A stretch of DNA of 64,000 bases from Echinococcus granulosus (taxonomy: Eukaryota; Platyhelminthes; Cestoda; Cyclophyllidea; Taeniidae), in NCBI RefSeq assembly GCF_000524195.1, contig NW_020170437.1, positions 319,525 to 383,524 of the forward strand, written 5' to 3'. Position numbers and translations under genes: made by a program. The notes below the pieces were generated by a model, which ran no database searches, was not told the DNA's origin, and was given only the letters and a program-made list of their open reading frames with translations. This document shows positions 20,193 to 32,300 of the stretch, piece after piece; positions within the stretch are counted from its first letter, which is position 1; each line of letters opens with the position of its first letter.

Positions 20193-23100
20193 CTGAAAAT
20201 AGAGAATTAGGCGAAGTGAAGTGATTGGTAGCTCGGGGAATAGATTACCCTGGAACATTGGCCACAACAGAAGGAATGCACAGCTAAAATACTTCTTAAA
20301 ACAACGCGGGAAAAAGAAAGATATAACTTGCTGAAAAGTAACCTCATAAATGCACCAAAAAGTGTGTTTAATAACGTATTAACATCCACCTCACGACTAA
20401 CGCTTACATAGGTCCTCTTTGTTTGGAATTACAACACCAGGGCAATGGGAAGACGGAATACCCTAACTCTGCGATCCGACAAAACTACCTTGAATTCACC
20501 CAATTACGACAACAACGCTGCAACTAGTACTCGGCGTTTCATTAGCAGTGAAGACTTATAAAAGCATCTCTGTATTTATTTCTCCCAAAATTAGGAGCAA
20601 CCTCATCCCAAAATGATTTGCAGTCTGAAACGAGTGTTTAGTGTGAATGAACAAGTAAAAATGAACACAAACAGTAATAAAATTGGAAGCACTTACTTCG
20701 TAAATCACAAATAAGCGAATTCAACTAATAAAGGCCAAGTTTTGTGGAACGAGTGATACTTTGAGACGAAGTGGCGCTTGTTTGGAAAAATAAAGGGGAA
20801 TTCGACAAAATACACAAGCACACGTCTATAACCACATGACTCATCAATGCTTCCAACAGTTCGAAACCGATCACAGCAAACAAAAGTAACCAAGATTGAT
20901 AAATGGATCCCAAAGCAGGATACAACATTAAAAACACTAGTGCAGTAAACTGAGATTTCACTCAACGAAGCGTGATTTTGCTTCAATTGAATCACTTTGC
21001 GAGACATTTAATAACAGGCGGAAAAAGGGGAGGAGCCAGTTTATCACTCCGTTTTCTTCGCCTGGTCCTAGTCGCTCTGACCAAAAAGACCCAGGAAAAT
21101 CATAAACAAGAAGACGACATCCAAATAGATTTGCATAGCTCCAAGAACATAGTCCTCTTCAGACAGTGCATATTTTCGATTTCCCATGATTTGCTGTGTG
21201 TCGTAGGCCAAATACTGCAAAAAAATTAGAGGAATGAAATGAATGCAATCACAAAGTCTTTGAAATGGCAGCCGTGCCGTTTTTAGTACGTATGAACACC
21301 TGAGATAATGGGCTTGCTCAAAAGGTTTGTGCCATGGTAACATATAATGCGAATGAGTAATTAATTGATTGTATTTCAGGAGTCCTCCCAACTTTGAGAC
21401 TGTCTAAACTCTTCTGTATACACACCAATGCCCATTGTATTTTTGCGGAATTATTATTAAATACCAGTCAAGCAGAGAACGGAATAAACAGACTTACGAT
21501 TGAAAAAACCACGGCGGCAATGCCTCCATAGACAGCATACAGGGTCTAAAATTAGGAATTATTAATGATTTGATCCATGGGTAAGGATAATGGAAATGAG
21601 AGATGAAACCGATCGATAACGTGAATTGTTTAATGACCTAGAGCTAACTAGCTCATACATTGATTAAATTACTAAATATTTTCAGAAAGGATTATCACAT
21701 TTAATTTTCTATTGACCAAGCTAAAGGAAACACGACAAGCAATAACTGCGGATTCAAGATGAACAGATCGAGTTACGAAATTAGCACCCACCTGATTGTA
21801 TCCAGCAACGAAGTAGGTGATCATAACGGCGATTCCAAAAATGAAGAGAAGGATACTAAGGAAGGCGATCACCGCCTGGCATTTGGTGATGTCACAGGGA
21901 CAGCAAATGGCCGCAATGGAGACTGAGACGCAGACACCCAGCGTTATGAGGAGACATACGAGGACCGAGCTCACTGTGTACATCGCCGACAGGGTACCTG
22001 CCATGTAGGCCAGTGCCAGGGTCTACACACCACAACGCAAACGAAAACGAAGTGCAGACAAGTGCAGAATTATATGCCTTAGTTGTACAGTTCTTCCCTT
22101 CGATCCGACCACAATACCGACGACATGGACTCATGCTCACTAAGGTACCTCTTAAAACGCATATTTAGTGAAATTTAACATCAGAAACATATGTAAAATG
22201 CAGATTCAGGCAGAACTTACAAATACACCGAGCGCGATGAAGTTGCCGGGGAATTTGCGACGTACATTACCGCAGCAGGCCAGTGCAATGTACGTGGCAA
22301 AGAAGACGGCGCTATGCAGAAATAATAATACCTTTTAGAATAAAAATCATATTGTAGAAGGCATAGTGAACCGAAGCAGGTAAAAAAAAACCATGTGGCC
22401 AATATTCTTAGAAATTAAACACAAAGGACACCGGTAGATAATAATTTCTAACATGCTGAGAACTAGGATGCTGTGCAAGTCAAGCAACCACCCATTTAGG
22501 TCACAATGCCACGGGAAGAGTTGATGCGCTTAAAGTGGATAGTAAGATCAAAGGGATTACCAGTCAGCGCATCGCGAGTAAACTTGATTCACACAACCCA
22601 TGCACTTGAAGTGATTTATCAATTAGGGCTTTACATACGTCAGCAGGGAGCCCTGCTCCTTAAACCATATCGGGTGCACACCACGCCTGGGTAGGAGGCA
22701 ACGTATTGTAAACCAAGCCTACTTCGGAGACCTTAGCGGATGATCATAAACGGAATGGGATTTCAAATCAACCAAGCCGAGCCACAATTACGGCAATTTA
22801 TCACGGTCAACTGAAAGCTTTAAAATTGAACAACAAACGACCAATGTCATGAAAATAAGCTTCAAGTAGCCTTGATAACTCACTATGCCAAGTAGTAGAA
22901 CCAGGTATTTCTTCGGACCCAGTACCGAATAGGCGGTCTAAAACAAATGTGGATAGCTGTGAAAAAAAAACGATCACATATAACACCTGTGTAAATATGA
23001 GGTTACTGTATCGGTAGCAACAGCCGAATACGTTTTATTATCACACAAAGACATGGAACTCCTTTGCGATAATTCTAATGAAATAAAGCACTACCATTAC

Positions 23101-26100
23101 GGAAAGTACCATTCGCCATCTCAGGAGTGCCATGAAAAACCATTCAGTTGAGTTTATAACAGATAACGACCCGGATTGCGCGGATCTTCTATGCATTTTC
23201 AACGTTTAAATGGGAACCGAGGAGTGCTGAATGACCTTGACCACATTTAGCAGGCGTGATGTGCACATCACACAAACTTGCGTGAGCAAACGTCCGTAAC
23301 GAATATGCACGAGCATTAAAAAGAATATTATGAAGTTTACGCTCCTATCGTTTGATTTCGTAAATGCTCGTAGCCAGGTATAATAATATGAGTACTCAGT
23401 GTTTTGAGAGACAAATGGACCACAAAGGACGCGCTGTCTATTAGCGCGTTCTTTGTGGTCCATTTAAGTATGCGCAATCTAGCCAAAAGGACCAAGACAA
23501 CTGCATTTCGGATTAACAATGGAAAAGGCAGCTTAAATGAAAGAACCTACACAAGCGTGAATATAGCGACGATTGCAGCGGTCACTAGCAATTGGACCGC
23601 CAATATGGAATAAACCTAAAGTAAAAAAATCGGAGAAATGACTAGATAAAACAGGCAAGAGAAATCGTTATTTCATACAACAAACTGTTGTTCCATTCGA
23701 GCGTGGATTGCAAAGTACACTACGATTTCATTTTAAGCTGAAATACCCGTGACCGACATCGTAGCATATAACCATTGTCTTTCTCAGACCGAAAACCCCC
23801 TCAAACTTGATGCTAAAGAAGCCCTTTACAGATGTATGCAATAACTTACTTTGCCAACGAATCGGCGTCTGATGGTCTTATCGCTAAAAGGCGATGCAGC
23901 AAACTGGTTGTTGGTAGGGTTGCCTCCATCAAAATCACCCTGGGTTGGTGTGTATGCTAATGAAGCACAAGTATAAGATACGGATTAAACGAAACCTTAA
24001 ATGCTGTAAGCAATGCCGAAGAAAAGATAAAAGGCAAGAACAATGAAAGGTGGCTAGGTATTTCTCGTCGCCAAATAAAAGCGTAAAATAGGTCCAGAAC
24101 AAATCATACAGCGGCAGTCGTTAAAGAACTGTTGAGCATGGATCGGCACCGGATGGTGTTCCATAGTGATTTTACGTGAATGCCGAGTCCATAATATTCG
24201 TTAGTATACAAAACTGATACTGTGAAGCAACTGGTCCCGTAGTTCGGTGCCAGAGGTGTTGGGATAAGATGACAAAACCAATTCTTGCGTATAGATATTC
24301 ACTAGTTGAAATTACTAAACTACCAAAATACGATATGCAGCTGTGCAAAATTAGGCTCATATTCGTGTATTATGAGGATAGCTCGGCGCACCAACCAAGC
24401 AGGCAAAATAATACAACCAAAAACCTTAACCCAAGTAAGGAACCTCCCAGCCATGAAAACTAGTTTTTTATAAAATATAAACGCTGCACAATGAATAGGC
24501 AGCATGCACGCAAAGAAATCGCGGTATAGTGTTAACGAACAGAAAAGTTTGTAATAAATATGCGGCTAGTGGGAGCCCTCAAAATGGCGCTCGCGGCGTG
24601 AGGCCCAAGGAAGAGCCACCAAACTTAGATGACTTGACTTTGTGCACCAAAAATAAGTAAGGAAGTACGTAAGTTTTTCAATAGACGAGAAACCTTAGCA
24701 TATGTTAGGGTAATTACAGAGAGTTAATAAGAACTACAGCATAAGCTAGATTATCAACGGCGCCAACATAAATGGCCAACGAGTACATATAGGATATTTA
24801 CAAAAGACGAGAGTATGAGAGTGCTGTTATAAGCATTAGCAAGTTATATCTGAATCACCAAAAACGCGTTCCTCATTGCTTTGGGAAAAAATACATGCTT
24901 TTCATAGCTTGAAATGAAAATTATCTTAATGCGGAAAAAAACAATTTCCCTACAAGAGTGGTGCGAATAATGTGTCTATGTCCTATAATGGTGAATGGCA
25001 TTTCTAAATAAAGTAACTTGTCCTTCAATAAAATGATACAAGTTATGCAAAAATAGGCGAGAGGGCGATAGGACAATCAGTGCGGCTAAAACTCAGGTAA
25101 AGAAATAAAGCTTACTTCCATTGCCTACAATACAAAAAAACGTAACAATTACAACGATGAACACTGTTGCAGACGGGGAAAATTACACACACATTCCATG
25201 GCTCCCGAAATGAACTAGATTGGTGACATTCACTTAAGTACTAACATTGATCCGCTAGGCCCACTTCTACCGGCTATATGCGATGCCTCACCCTAAAGTT
25301 ACATCATAAACGTCCTGCCGCTGAAAAGCCATCGTTTACGACTCTCAGGCACAAAAACCAGACTTCAGGAATGGTATTTAGACAGACGCATACACAAAGC
25401 CAAAATGAAATCACGCGGCTGATTCAAGTCACATTTTGACCGCCTATGCACTCCACACTCGGCTTAACACCAAGAGAACTTACTGGATTTGGAAACCCGA
25501 ATAAATTCGAGTACAGCTCAAAAAGGGATACACAACAGGGATTTACATTCACCAAAATAAATTATGACAACCTAGAGATGCAAAATCTATCTCAACCTTA
25601 TGAAATAATTACATTCGGTGGTGTGCTCAGCCACATTAGAAAAAATCCCGACCCAGTAGAAAGAAAGTAATGGAGTCGAAGTAATACCTTAAGAATTAAG
25701 GGACAGCGATCATTTACACCCACCAACCTAACTAGACGAAGACGAGTCAGTGTAAGAAACACGCATTTTAAGAAAACGAAGAATCGACTAAACCTTTTGC
25801 AGTAATCAAGCCAAGTTAGGATGTGAAATTATTTTATAGCAATTATACCTTCTCTCGATGTCATAGAATCGTATCCTTGACCTGTCAAGGATATTAAAAC
25901 GAAATTAGCATACCCAAAGCATCCAGTGATCGTTATAAATGTATTTTGTTTTGTTTCTCATTAAATAGGGAAAACTCCAGTAGGTACAAAAATCGTCATT
26001 AGCTTAAATGCGGAGAATTAAAAGAGCATCCAACGATTCCAATGGAGGAAAAATGACGATACTTCAGGAAAACTGATTTAAGAAGATGAGAATCAACAAA

Positions 26101-26946
26101 ATTCTCCATAAAACCACGAAACCTAAGACATGTTAAAAATAAATTCAACAAAACAAACGACCTAGCAAGCCTATTAATAACTCCTTGCTCGCTAACGCCA
26201 GAATCACTGAGTGATGAAATCATTAGGACAGTTTGCCTTCAGATACCAACAAATGAACCCAAAATACATACACACATAAAGAAATAAAAAAAGTCACTAA
26301 CAAGCATAAAAACAGCAAAGTGCAGCAACAAGAGAAGTTGAATTATGACATACCAACCACGTATACTGGATAACCATAGCTACCAGCTGATAAGACATAC
26401 GCAATGGCAATCAAAATGGAGTGCATAACAACACAAAGTAAAATATACATAACACAAATAACCTGGCATATGCATAGGAGGCACTGGATAACCAGGGGGA
26501 GAAGGACCTGAAAACATTCGGGTGCAAAAAAACAGCGAAAAATATGAAGCAGTCAGTATAAACCACCTAGAAGAAGCTATTACAAAACATATGCCAAGTA
26601 AAACTGCGCAAGCAGGTAAAGCTAAAATGTAAGCACTTACCACCGTATCCGGGCGCCGGGTACCCTAGACAAACGCCAGAATAAAGTTAGGTTTGCCAAC
26701 AAAGACACACGCAAAGAGAAAAAAGAATATTGAGAAAAAGCAAAAGTAGGAAAAGAAAGCAGTTCAAGAGCAAGAAAATCTGCATACCAGGCTGCTGATA
26801 ACCAGGGGGATAGGCGGGCGGCTGCTGAGGATACGCAGGGTAGGCTTAACAGAAAAGATGACGAGAAGAAAAAAACACACCGTACCCTGTGGCTGACCAC
26901 TAGGAGGCATATAAGGAGGCGCTGCCGGTGGTGGAGGATAAGACAT
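20040..26946 (-). CDS. GRINA: Lifeguard/TMBIM family protein (GRINA-like), two alternative 3' exons
   Basis: Seven-pass membrane protein of the BI-1/TMBIM family, which moderates ER and Golgi calcium and cell death. Minus-strand exons: 26946-26886, 26844-26788, 26664-26641, 26507-26463, 26386-26354, 23956-23850, 23615-23551, 22937-22884, 22311-22221, 22022-21792, 21545-21498, then either 21214-21068 or 20192-20040. All junctions are phase-consistent, giving 320 or 322 residues. The first about 90 residues are Pro/Tyr/Gly-rich (MSYPPPPAAPPYMPPSGQPQ), as in GRINA and TMBIM1. The fold starts at FSDKTIRRRFVGKVYSIL; segments such as NTWFYYLAYAVFF, RRKFPGNFIALGVF and YLAYDTQQIMGNRKY match the family. 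ATG 26946 is the first ATG of the frame. GRINA rather than another LFG member is inferred from the proline-rich leader. Confidence 0.92.
20575..20580 (-). terminator. Candidate polyadenylation signal (AATAAA) for the proximal TMBIM last exon
   Basis: AATAAA on the minus strand lies about 490 bases after the stop of the exon 21214-21068 and before the distal exon, so the proximal exon could end its own transcript. Confidence 0.45.
21068..21214 (-). other. Proximal alternative last exon of the TMBIM gene (ends FGQSD)
   Basis: Preceded by a TTTTTTTGCAG acceptor in phase 0. It encodes 48 residues beginning YLAYDTQQIMGNRKYALSEE, then VFLFMIFLGLFGQSD and a stop. It carries the last membrane segments and both conserved aspartates of the family. 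Confidence 0.85.
23413..23465. repeat. Inverted repeat, 22-bp arms with 9-nt loop
   Basis: Left arm 23413-23434 and right arm 23444-23465 are reverse complements with a single mismatch (a G-U pair in plus-strand RNA). The loop is TGTCTATTA. It lies in a TMBIM intron (22938-23550). No similarity extends past the arms. Confidence 0.9.
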
Positions 26947-28208
26947 CTCCGTAAAGTAATCAAGCGATGGCAAAGACTACGGAGTGAAAAGAGCGCCCAA
27001 ATTCATTAATACAATAGCACAACTCAACAAGTCTTGACTCAAGCCACTTAAACAAGCGTCATGACCAAAGGCTTTTGTGTCCTTGATATATTCAAATTAT
27101 GCCTAGCAGAAATTTTTTTAAAAGTCGGAAACATCCTAACTTTGCCGCTTTTGAAAAGGGTTAGGCACAGTAATAAAATCTATGCAATATATGCAGTTAA
27201 AAAAGCCTTTAAACGGCAAGTTCTAAACCTTAACCTCTACTTTGCCAAAAAAATGATATTATGTATATTGTTCAAAATGCTGCTAGGATAAATGAAATGT
27301 TTGCCAATGTTGCTTCATCATGATGAAGCATGAACTACCTTCCCTCCCTATCTGCCAGCAAAACTGGCGACCCATCAAACAGAGCACAACCTAGGCTGTC
27401 CCTTCGGGGATAGGCCATCCTCACTCTGATATGGGACGAGGCTCGTAGATCTCCTCTTACCTAATCCTCAAACTCTTTGAACACCCATGTTGATTCGGCT
27501 TCGTCATGTCTATTGGGATGGGTAAATTGGGAAAGCAAGTAAAATTTTAATAGGGCGTAGACAAGGAACCGCTCCTAGGGTTGCAAAACATCGACTCCTT
27601 GGTCAAGAGATTCGATTCATACGCTCGCCTCCTGTCTGAAAGCAACAATAAAACATCATAAGTATTGCACTAAGAAGTTCCATAATAATCTTATGAACGC
27701 CGGGTACATTTGCGTCATTTAATAGTATCTACTTAGCTGTGCAATAAATTGCACAAGATTCTGTGGCCCCGCAGAATGCACTTGTATATAAATCATGTGT
27801 AAATTGTAAGCTAAAATATTTGCATATTTTAACATGAAATGGTGTGTATACAGTCGATGAGCGCGACTCGCATTAAGCAAGATGTGATTGTCCGAGAGAA
27901 ATAGGGTACCGGAACTCCAATCTTTGCCTCTATTTTCAATCTAAAAAAAATATAAAGTATGTAGAAGATATTTAATGCCGGGTTTTGAAATTCAACTTGA
28001 GTAATTAAGTAAAACATATTATGCATGTCTAATTTTTTGCCAACGCATTTAAATGGAATCCTTTAGGATTATTTTGAGGATAAGCTTGTTTTTGTTTTGT
28101 TATTCTGAATTCTGAGCATTCTTTAACCGTCCATAACTATAACTATTCTGCACTTGCGCACTAGCAAGCGTTTTTAATTACTTAATTTGGCCAGTACTGT
28201 TTATACGA
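26947..28208. other. Divergent intergenic region between TMBIM and eL18
   Basis: This stretch separates the TMBIM start (minus) from the eL18 leader (plus) and probably holds both promoters. No exon is seen. A perfect 20-bp palindrome lies at 27311-27330. The block 27330-27640 is less AT-rich than its surroundings and could be an old repeat. Confidence 0.5.
27311..27330. repeat. Perfect 20-bp palindrome
   Basis: TGCTTCATCATGATGAAGCA reads the same on both strands. It lies about 365 bases upstream of the TMBIM start codon and about 1 kb upstream of eL18. Confidence 0.95.
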
Positions 28209-28219
28209 CTTTCTTTTTC
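28209..28219 (+). promoter_or_regulatory. Possible 5' TOP-like pyrimidine tract of eL18
   Basis: CTTTCTTTTTC lies 88 bases before the eL18 ATG. Ribosomal protein mRNAs commonly start with C followed by a pyrimidine run (TOP motif), which controls translation by growth signals. The transcription start is not known here, so this is only suggestive. Confidence 0.3.
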
Positions 28220-28306
28220 GTGGTTTGATATAATGCTCATACTACTATATTTGTTCGAATCGGCCGCTGATTTGCCCGCGGCACACTTCAAACACTTTGC
28301 TGGGCC

Positions 28307-28972
28307 ATGGTTTGCTCGTTTTTTTCTTACGAATTGTTGTAGGGTATCGATATCAGCCACAGAAACAAGAGGAAGGTTGTTCGCCGGAATCCAAAGAGTT
28401 GCGATGTTTACCTGCGTTTGATGGTGAAGCTGTACAAATTTTTGGCCAGGCGCACGCACTCGAAGTTCAACAATATTGTGAAACGTCGCCTTTTCATGAG
28501 CCGTACTAATCGAGCTCCTCTCTCACTTTCTCGACTGGCAAGACAAATGAAAAAACCCGGTCGCGAGGGGAAAGTCGCTGTCGTCATCGGAACCGTTACA
28601 AATGACATCCGTATTCGTGAGGTTCCCAAACTAACGGTGAGTTTCACTCCTTATCCCTTTATCTTTTAAATATGTATTTATTGGGCTTAGACGATTTTTT
28701 AAGCACTGGACTCTACTCCTCGGTAGGTTTGCGCTCTTCGGATTACGGCTGGTGCTAGAAACAGGATTTTAAAGGCCGGCGGTAAAGTCATGACTGTTGA
28801 TCAGTTGGCTCTGATGACTCCGCTTGGTAGGGGCACTGTGCTTCTCCAAGGACCTAGGAAGGCACGTGAAGCCTGCCGCCACTTTGGACCTGCTCCTGGT
28901 GTTCCCGGAAGCCACACAAAGCCATACGTTATTTCGAAGTCCCGAGAGCGTACCAACGCGCATCGAGCGTAA
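28307..28972 (+). CDS. RPL18: 60S ribosomal protein L18 (eL18)
   Basis: Structural protein of the large ribosomal subunit. Exons: ATG 28307-28309, 28343-28636 and 28727-28972, all phase 0, giving 180 residues. The product opens [16 protein letters not shown] and includes [70 protein letters not shown] and [17 protein letters not shown], all typical of eL18. The first intron (28310-28342) is only 33 nt and follows the initiation codon directly. The C-terminal tail ([12 protein letters not shown]) is about eight residues shorter than the human one and lacks the usual RGRR..SRGYKN end. The presence of introns and an intact frame argues against a processed pseudogene. The gene is convergent with PHTF. 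Confidence 0.94.
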
Positions 28973-28980
28973 CTCCTATC

Positions 28981-28986
28981 AATAAA
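28981..28986 (+). terminator. Polyadenylation signal AATAAA for eL18
   Basis: AATAAA begins only eight bases after the eL18 stop codon, implying a 3' UTR of a few tens of bases, as is common for ribosomal protein genes. Confidence 0.7.
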
Positions 28987-29319
28987 CGTTCGATGGTACG
29001 GTTCACTTTTTCCCTGCCCCTGAGATGTCAGTCACATAGGTGTGATCGCGTTAGAGTTGTCTAGGTATACCAACGAATGACCATGAACGCATCGGTATGA
29101 CGCAGCAATTAGAAGCACCCGGTTTAAATTTCGGTCCTCGATATGGATTTTGCTAAGCGGTGATGTCACTCCTTAGGGTGAGATTTGTATCTTCAATAAT
29201 TTGAACTGAGGAAGCTGTGTTGGAGAAAAGCATATTGTTGGTAAAGAAATATCTGTGGCATTTGTGCGAATGTCTCGCAATAACAGAATGACTGAGGGAG
29301 GATGGGGACATTGATTTGA
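28987..29319. other. Short convergent intergenic region between eL18 and PHTF
   Basis: It must contain the PHTF 3' UTR on the minus strand. I see no clear AATAAA for PHTF in it and no other feature. Confidence 0.4.
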
Positions 29320-32300
29320 CTACCAGTTGGCGGGGTTTAGTTTAAGCTTGTAAAGCTTTAGTTTGAACCCAAGAATTTCCGAAATGAAGGCTGAGAAGCA
29401 GGAGAGGAGGACCAGTTTGAATACGTTGTAGATTAGCGGATTCACCGCCCACCCACAGATGCGGTAGGGGCCGTCAACTTCCTTGAGTAGGCTTTCGGCC
29501 AGTTTCAGAACCTGGTTTGTTGTCGATAGTTCCTCCTTCTTATGTGGCTTTCGATTCATGCATAGGCTGAGATTCATCTAATGGTACAGCAAAACCGGGA
29601 TATACGGTTACTTCTAACTAAATTTGATTAACAGTATAAGAAAGGTAGGCCACGAAAAAGAAATTCATCTGTGGTTTCATGACGCGCAAATACAAGTAAG
29701 TTGGTGCAATTCTAAGCGTTTAATAACGAGTAGGGCAAAATTGCACGGAAAGCCTAATCAGAAATGAGGCTGGTTAAGGTCGGGAGGGTTGTCGGAATAG
29801 CCTACGTTAAAAGCTGCATTAGAATAGGTGCAAATTTGCTTAGCCGTAATAATCCTGGTGATACTGCTCACCTGTTCGGTGATGAGGATGGAGACGTTAC
29901 GAAACTTTTTGGTGATTTTAGTTCCCAAGGTAAGAAAACGAAGAAGAAAGAAGCTTAACGCTGCTGTGTAGGCCAGAATGTCCCAAACAGCAAGGCTGGA
30001 GAACACGCCTCCGCGTCGACTTGGATTACTGATCAGAAACTAGACGGCAACAAAGAAATAAAAAGGATAATAACGGCTGCAGTTTGCATAAGAGTGACTG
30101 TCCCCCATGCTCTTGTGTGAAAGTGCATGAGAACATGAGCGAGGTACGATCATTTTTAGTGAGTGGCTTTCAAAGGGAAGTGAGGCATTGTATTAACCAA
30201 GAGGAGGCGCACCCTAGCGCAAAAGAAGAGGCCGAATGCGAAGGCAAGATAGAAGGTAGCAGTGATTATGCACTCGATGGAGCGTTGTGGTCCTCGCTTT
30301 TTGAGGTAGGAGCGAAGTGTCAGCCAACACTTCACGTGGGCCACCTTGTTCAATCGAAGGTGAGGGATGCGGCATCTGCGAGCTCGGTGACTTGAAGTTA
30401 GAGCAAAGAAGTGCTTCGCATACAGAAGTCGCTGAAGCAAAGTGAAAACCGTATGCGGCACATTAATCCAACCAACACTCCACATGCGCTATCAGCGAAA
30501 GACAAATGCGAAACTAATTCATTCGAAGCAATTCTCCCTAATATGATAGTCGGGTTAATCTCAAGTCTTATCCTAAAACCGAGTCGACTTTTAAATTAGG
30601 CCTTTTGCCTCGAATGTTGCATGACAGTTGTAATACGCCAACATTATTCACCCCTTGCGTCACATATGCAACGACTCAACCTTCTCACTTAAGCCCACAC
30701 GCCGCACATGTAACATTTAATCAAAAGAAAATGAGCCAGGTTAGAAAAAAGAAACAATATTTTGAAAATTTAGTGTCGCATTAGAAGGAATTAGTAAGCT
30801 GAACTGTGATAAAGATCACATTACTATGCATGAGTGCATACTCATGAAACTCCGGAATCCGAGATTAAAATTTGGAGCTCACACCAAATGCGGAAGAGTT
30901 TAAAGAATCGTTCGCATTGCAGTCACAAGAAAAACACGACAGTCAAGCATGAATGCTCACCTGTTGGAATGATCGTTCGGCTACAGAAAGTAGAAAGAAT
31001 ATGACTACGTAGATGTTAAGACGGAGCCAGATTCCGAGACCAATAACGACATTATCCCTAAAAAAGAAAATGGGGAATGAGTTCTGATAGCAGTGCAACA
31101 AAGTAGTATCCGTAAATAGAGTTTCGAAAGAGATGCACCATTAGTGTGGTAAACAAGCAGTGACGAAACACGAGGGTCAAGTAAAAACAAACCTACAAGC
31201 TGGTAACTTGAAGCCAGGAGGTTTTATCGACGAGGCCGTCGGAGGACGCAAAGAATAAATGCGTTACGAAATCTGCGACCCACTGGTAAAGAAATACGAC
31301 TAGAGTGCCAGGTGTGTCCAGTGGGTTTCTGGAAGCTTTCGCCTCAACTCTGCCCATCTCAGCCACGGGAAGGGGTCCAACGGCCACCGAAGAGGGAGTA
31401 AAGCGTGGGTAGGTCTGGCTCGGTGACTGCTGATACCAAGCGTGAAAAAGCAGTGGTAACACAGCCAGTAGAATGGCCACTATGCAAGATAGTTTGGGGT
31501 AGAACATGGACACCGTCTGACGTTCAACAGCCTGTGGAAATAGAAAATTAGCTGTGTGAGGGGCTTTAAAGATGTTACTGGATTAGTCAAGTAGTGTATA
31601 CCCTCCAATTTTTGAGGTTATTATTAGTAAATTTGAAGTTAATTCGGAAGAATGATGGATTGAATGCCAACTCTAAAGCTTAGATATTGCGATCATTACC
31701 ATAAGAATTAATAAGGAAGCATATGAAAAGCAATAAAAATTCGTGATAATAGCTGACATAATTGAAGTTTAACGCAATAAAAAGTCACCAAGCTCAGAAT
31801 TAAAACGGAAAAATTTAAAGCATTTGTAGCATAAACAAATTGTGGTTATTCAGTATTAATGTAACAGATTGATAAGCATGGGAGTATTTTAAATTGAAAC
31901 GAACAATCCGTTAGAGAAATCACTTTGTCCCAATGGCGCATAAATAAATAATAAGTATTATCAACGTAACTCCCAAGCACCACAATGATGAGAAAGGGAG
32001 AAAAATGGGATCCATTAAATACCTGGATAATTCGCCATCCAATATCCAAAAGAGTGAAATTGAGCTTCTTCACCTTCTTTCCCTCCCAAACATAACAGCA
32101 GACTGCAAAAAAAGGATATAAGTAACCTTATAAATGCGAGGAACTTTTCAACCTCCCACAGCGACCCACAATCTGATTCTAAATCTGATCATTGATCCTT
32201 CTAGATTGAAATCGCGTAGGCATGACATTTTTCCGAATTTGAAGTACGCTTTGCTTTAAGGTGGGGAAGAATCAAATTAGATCCTTGTTCACATGTAATG

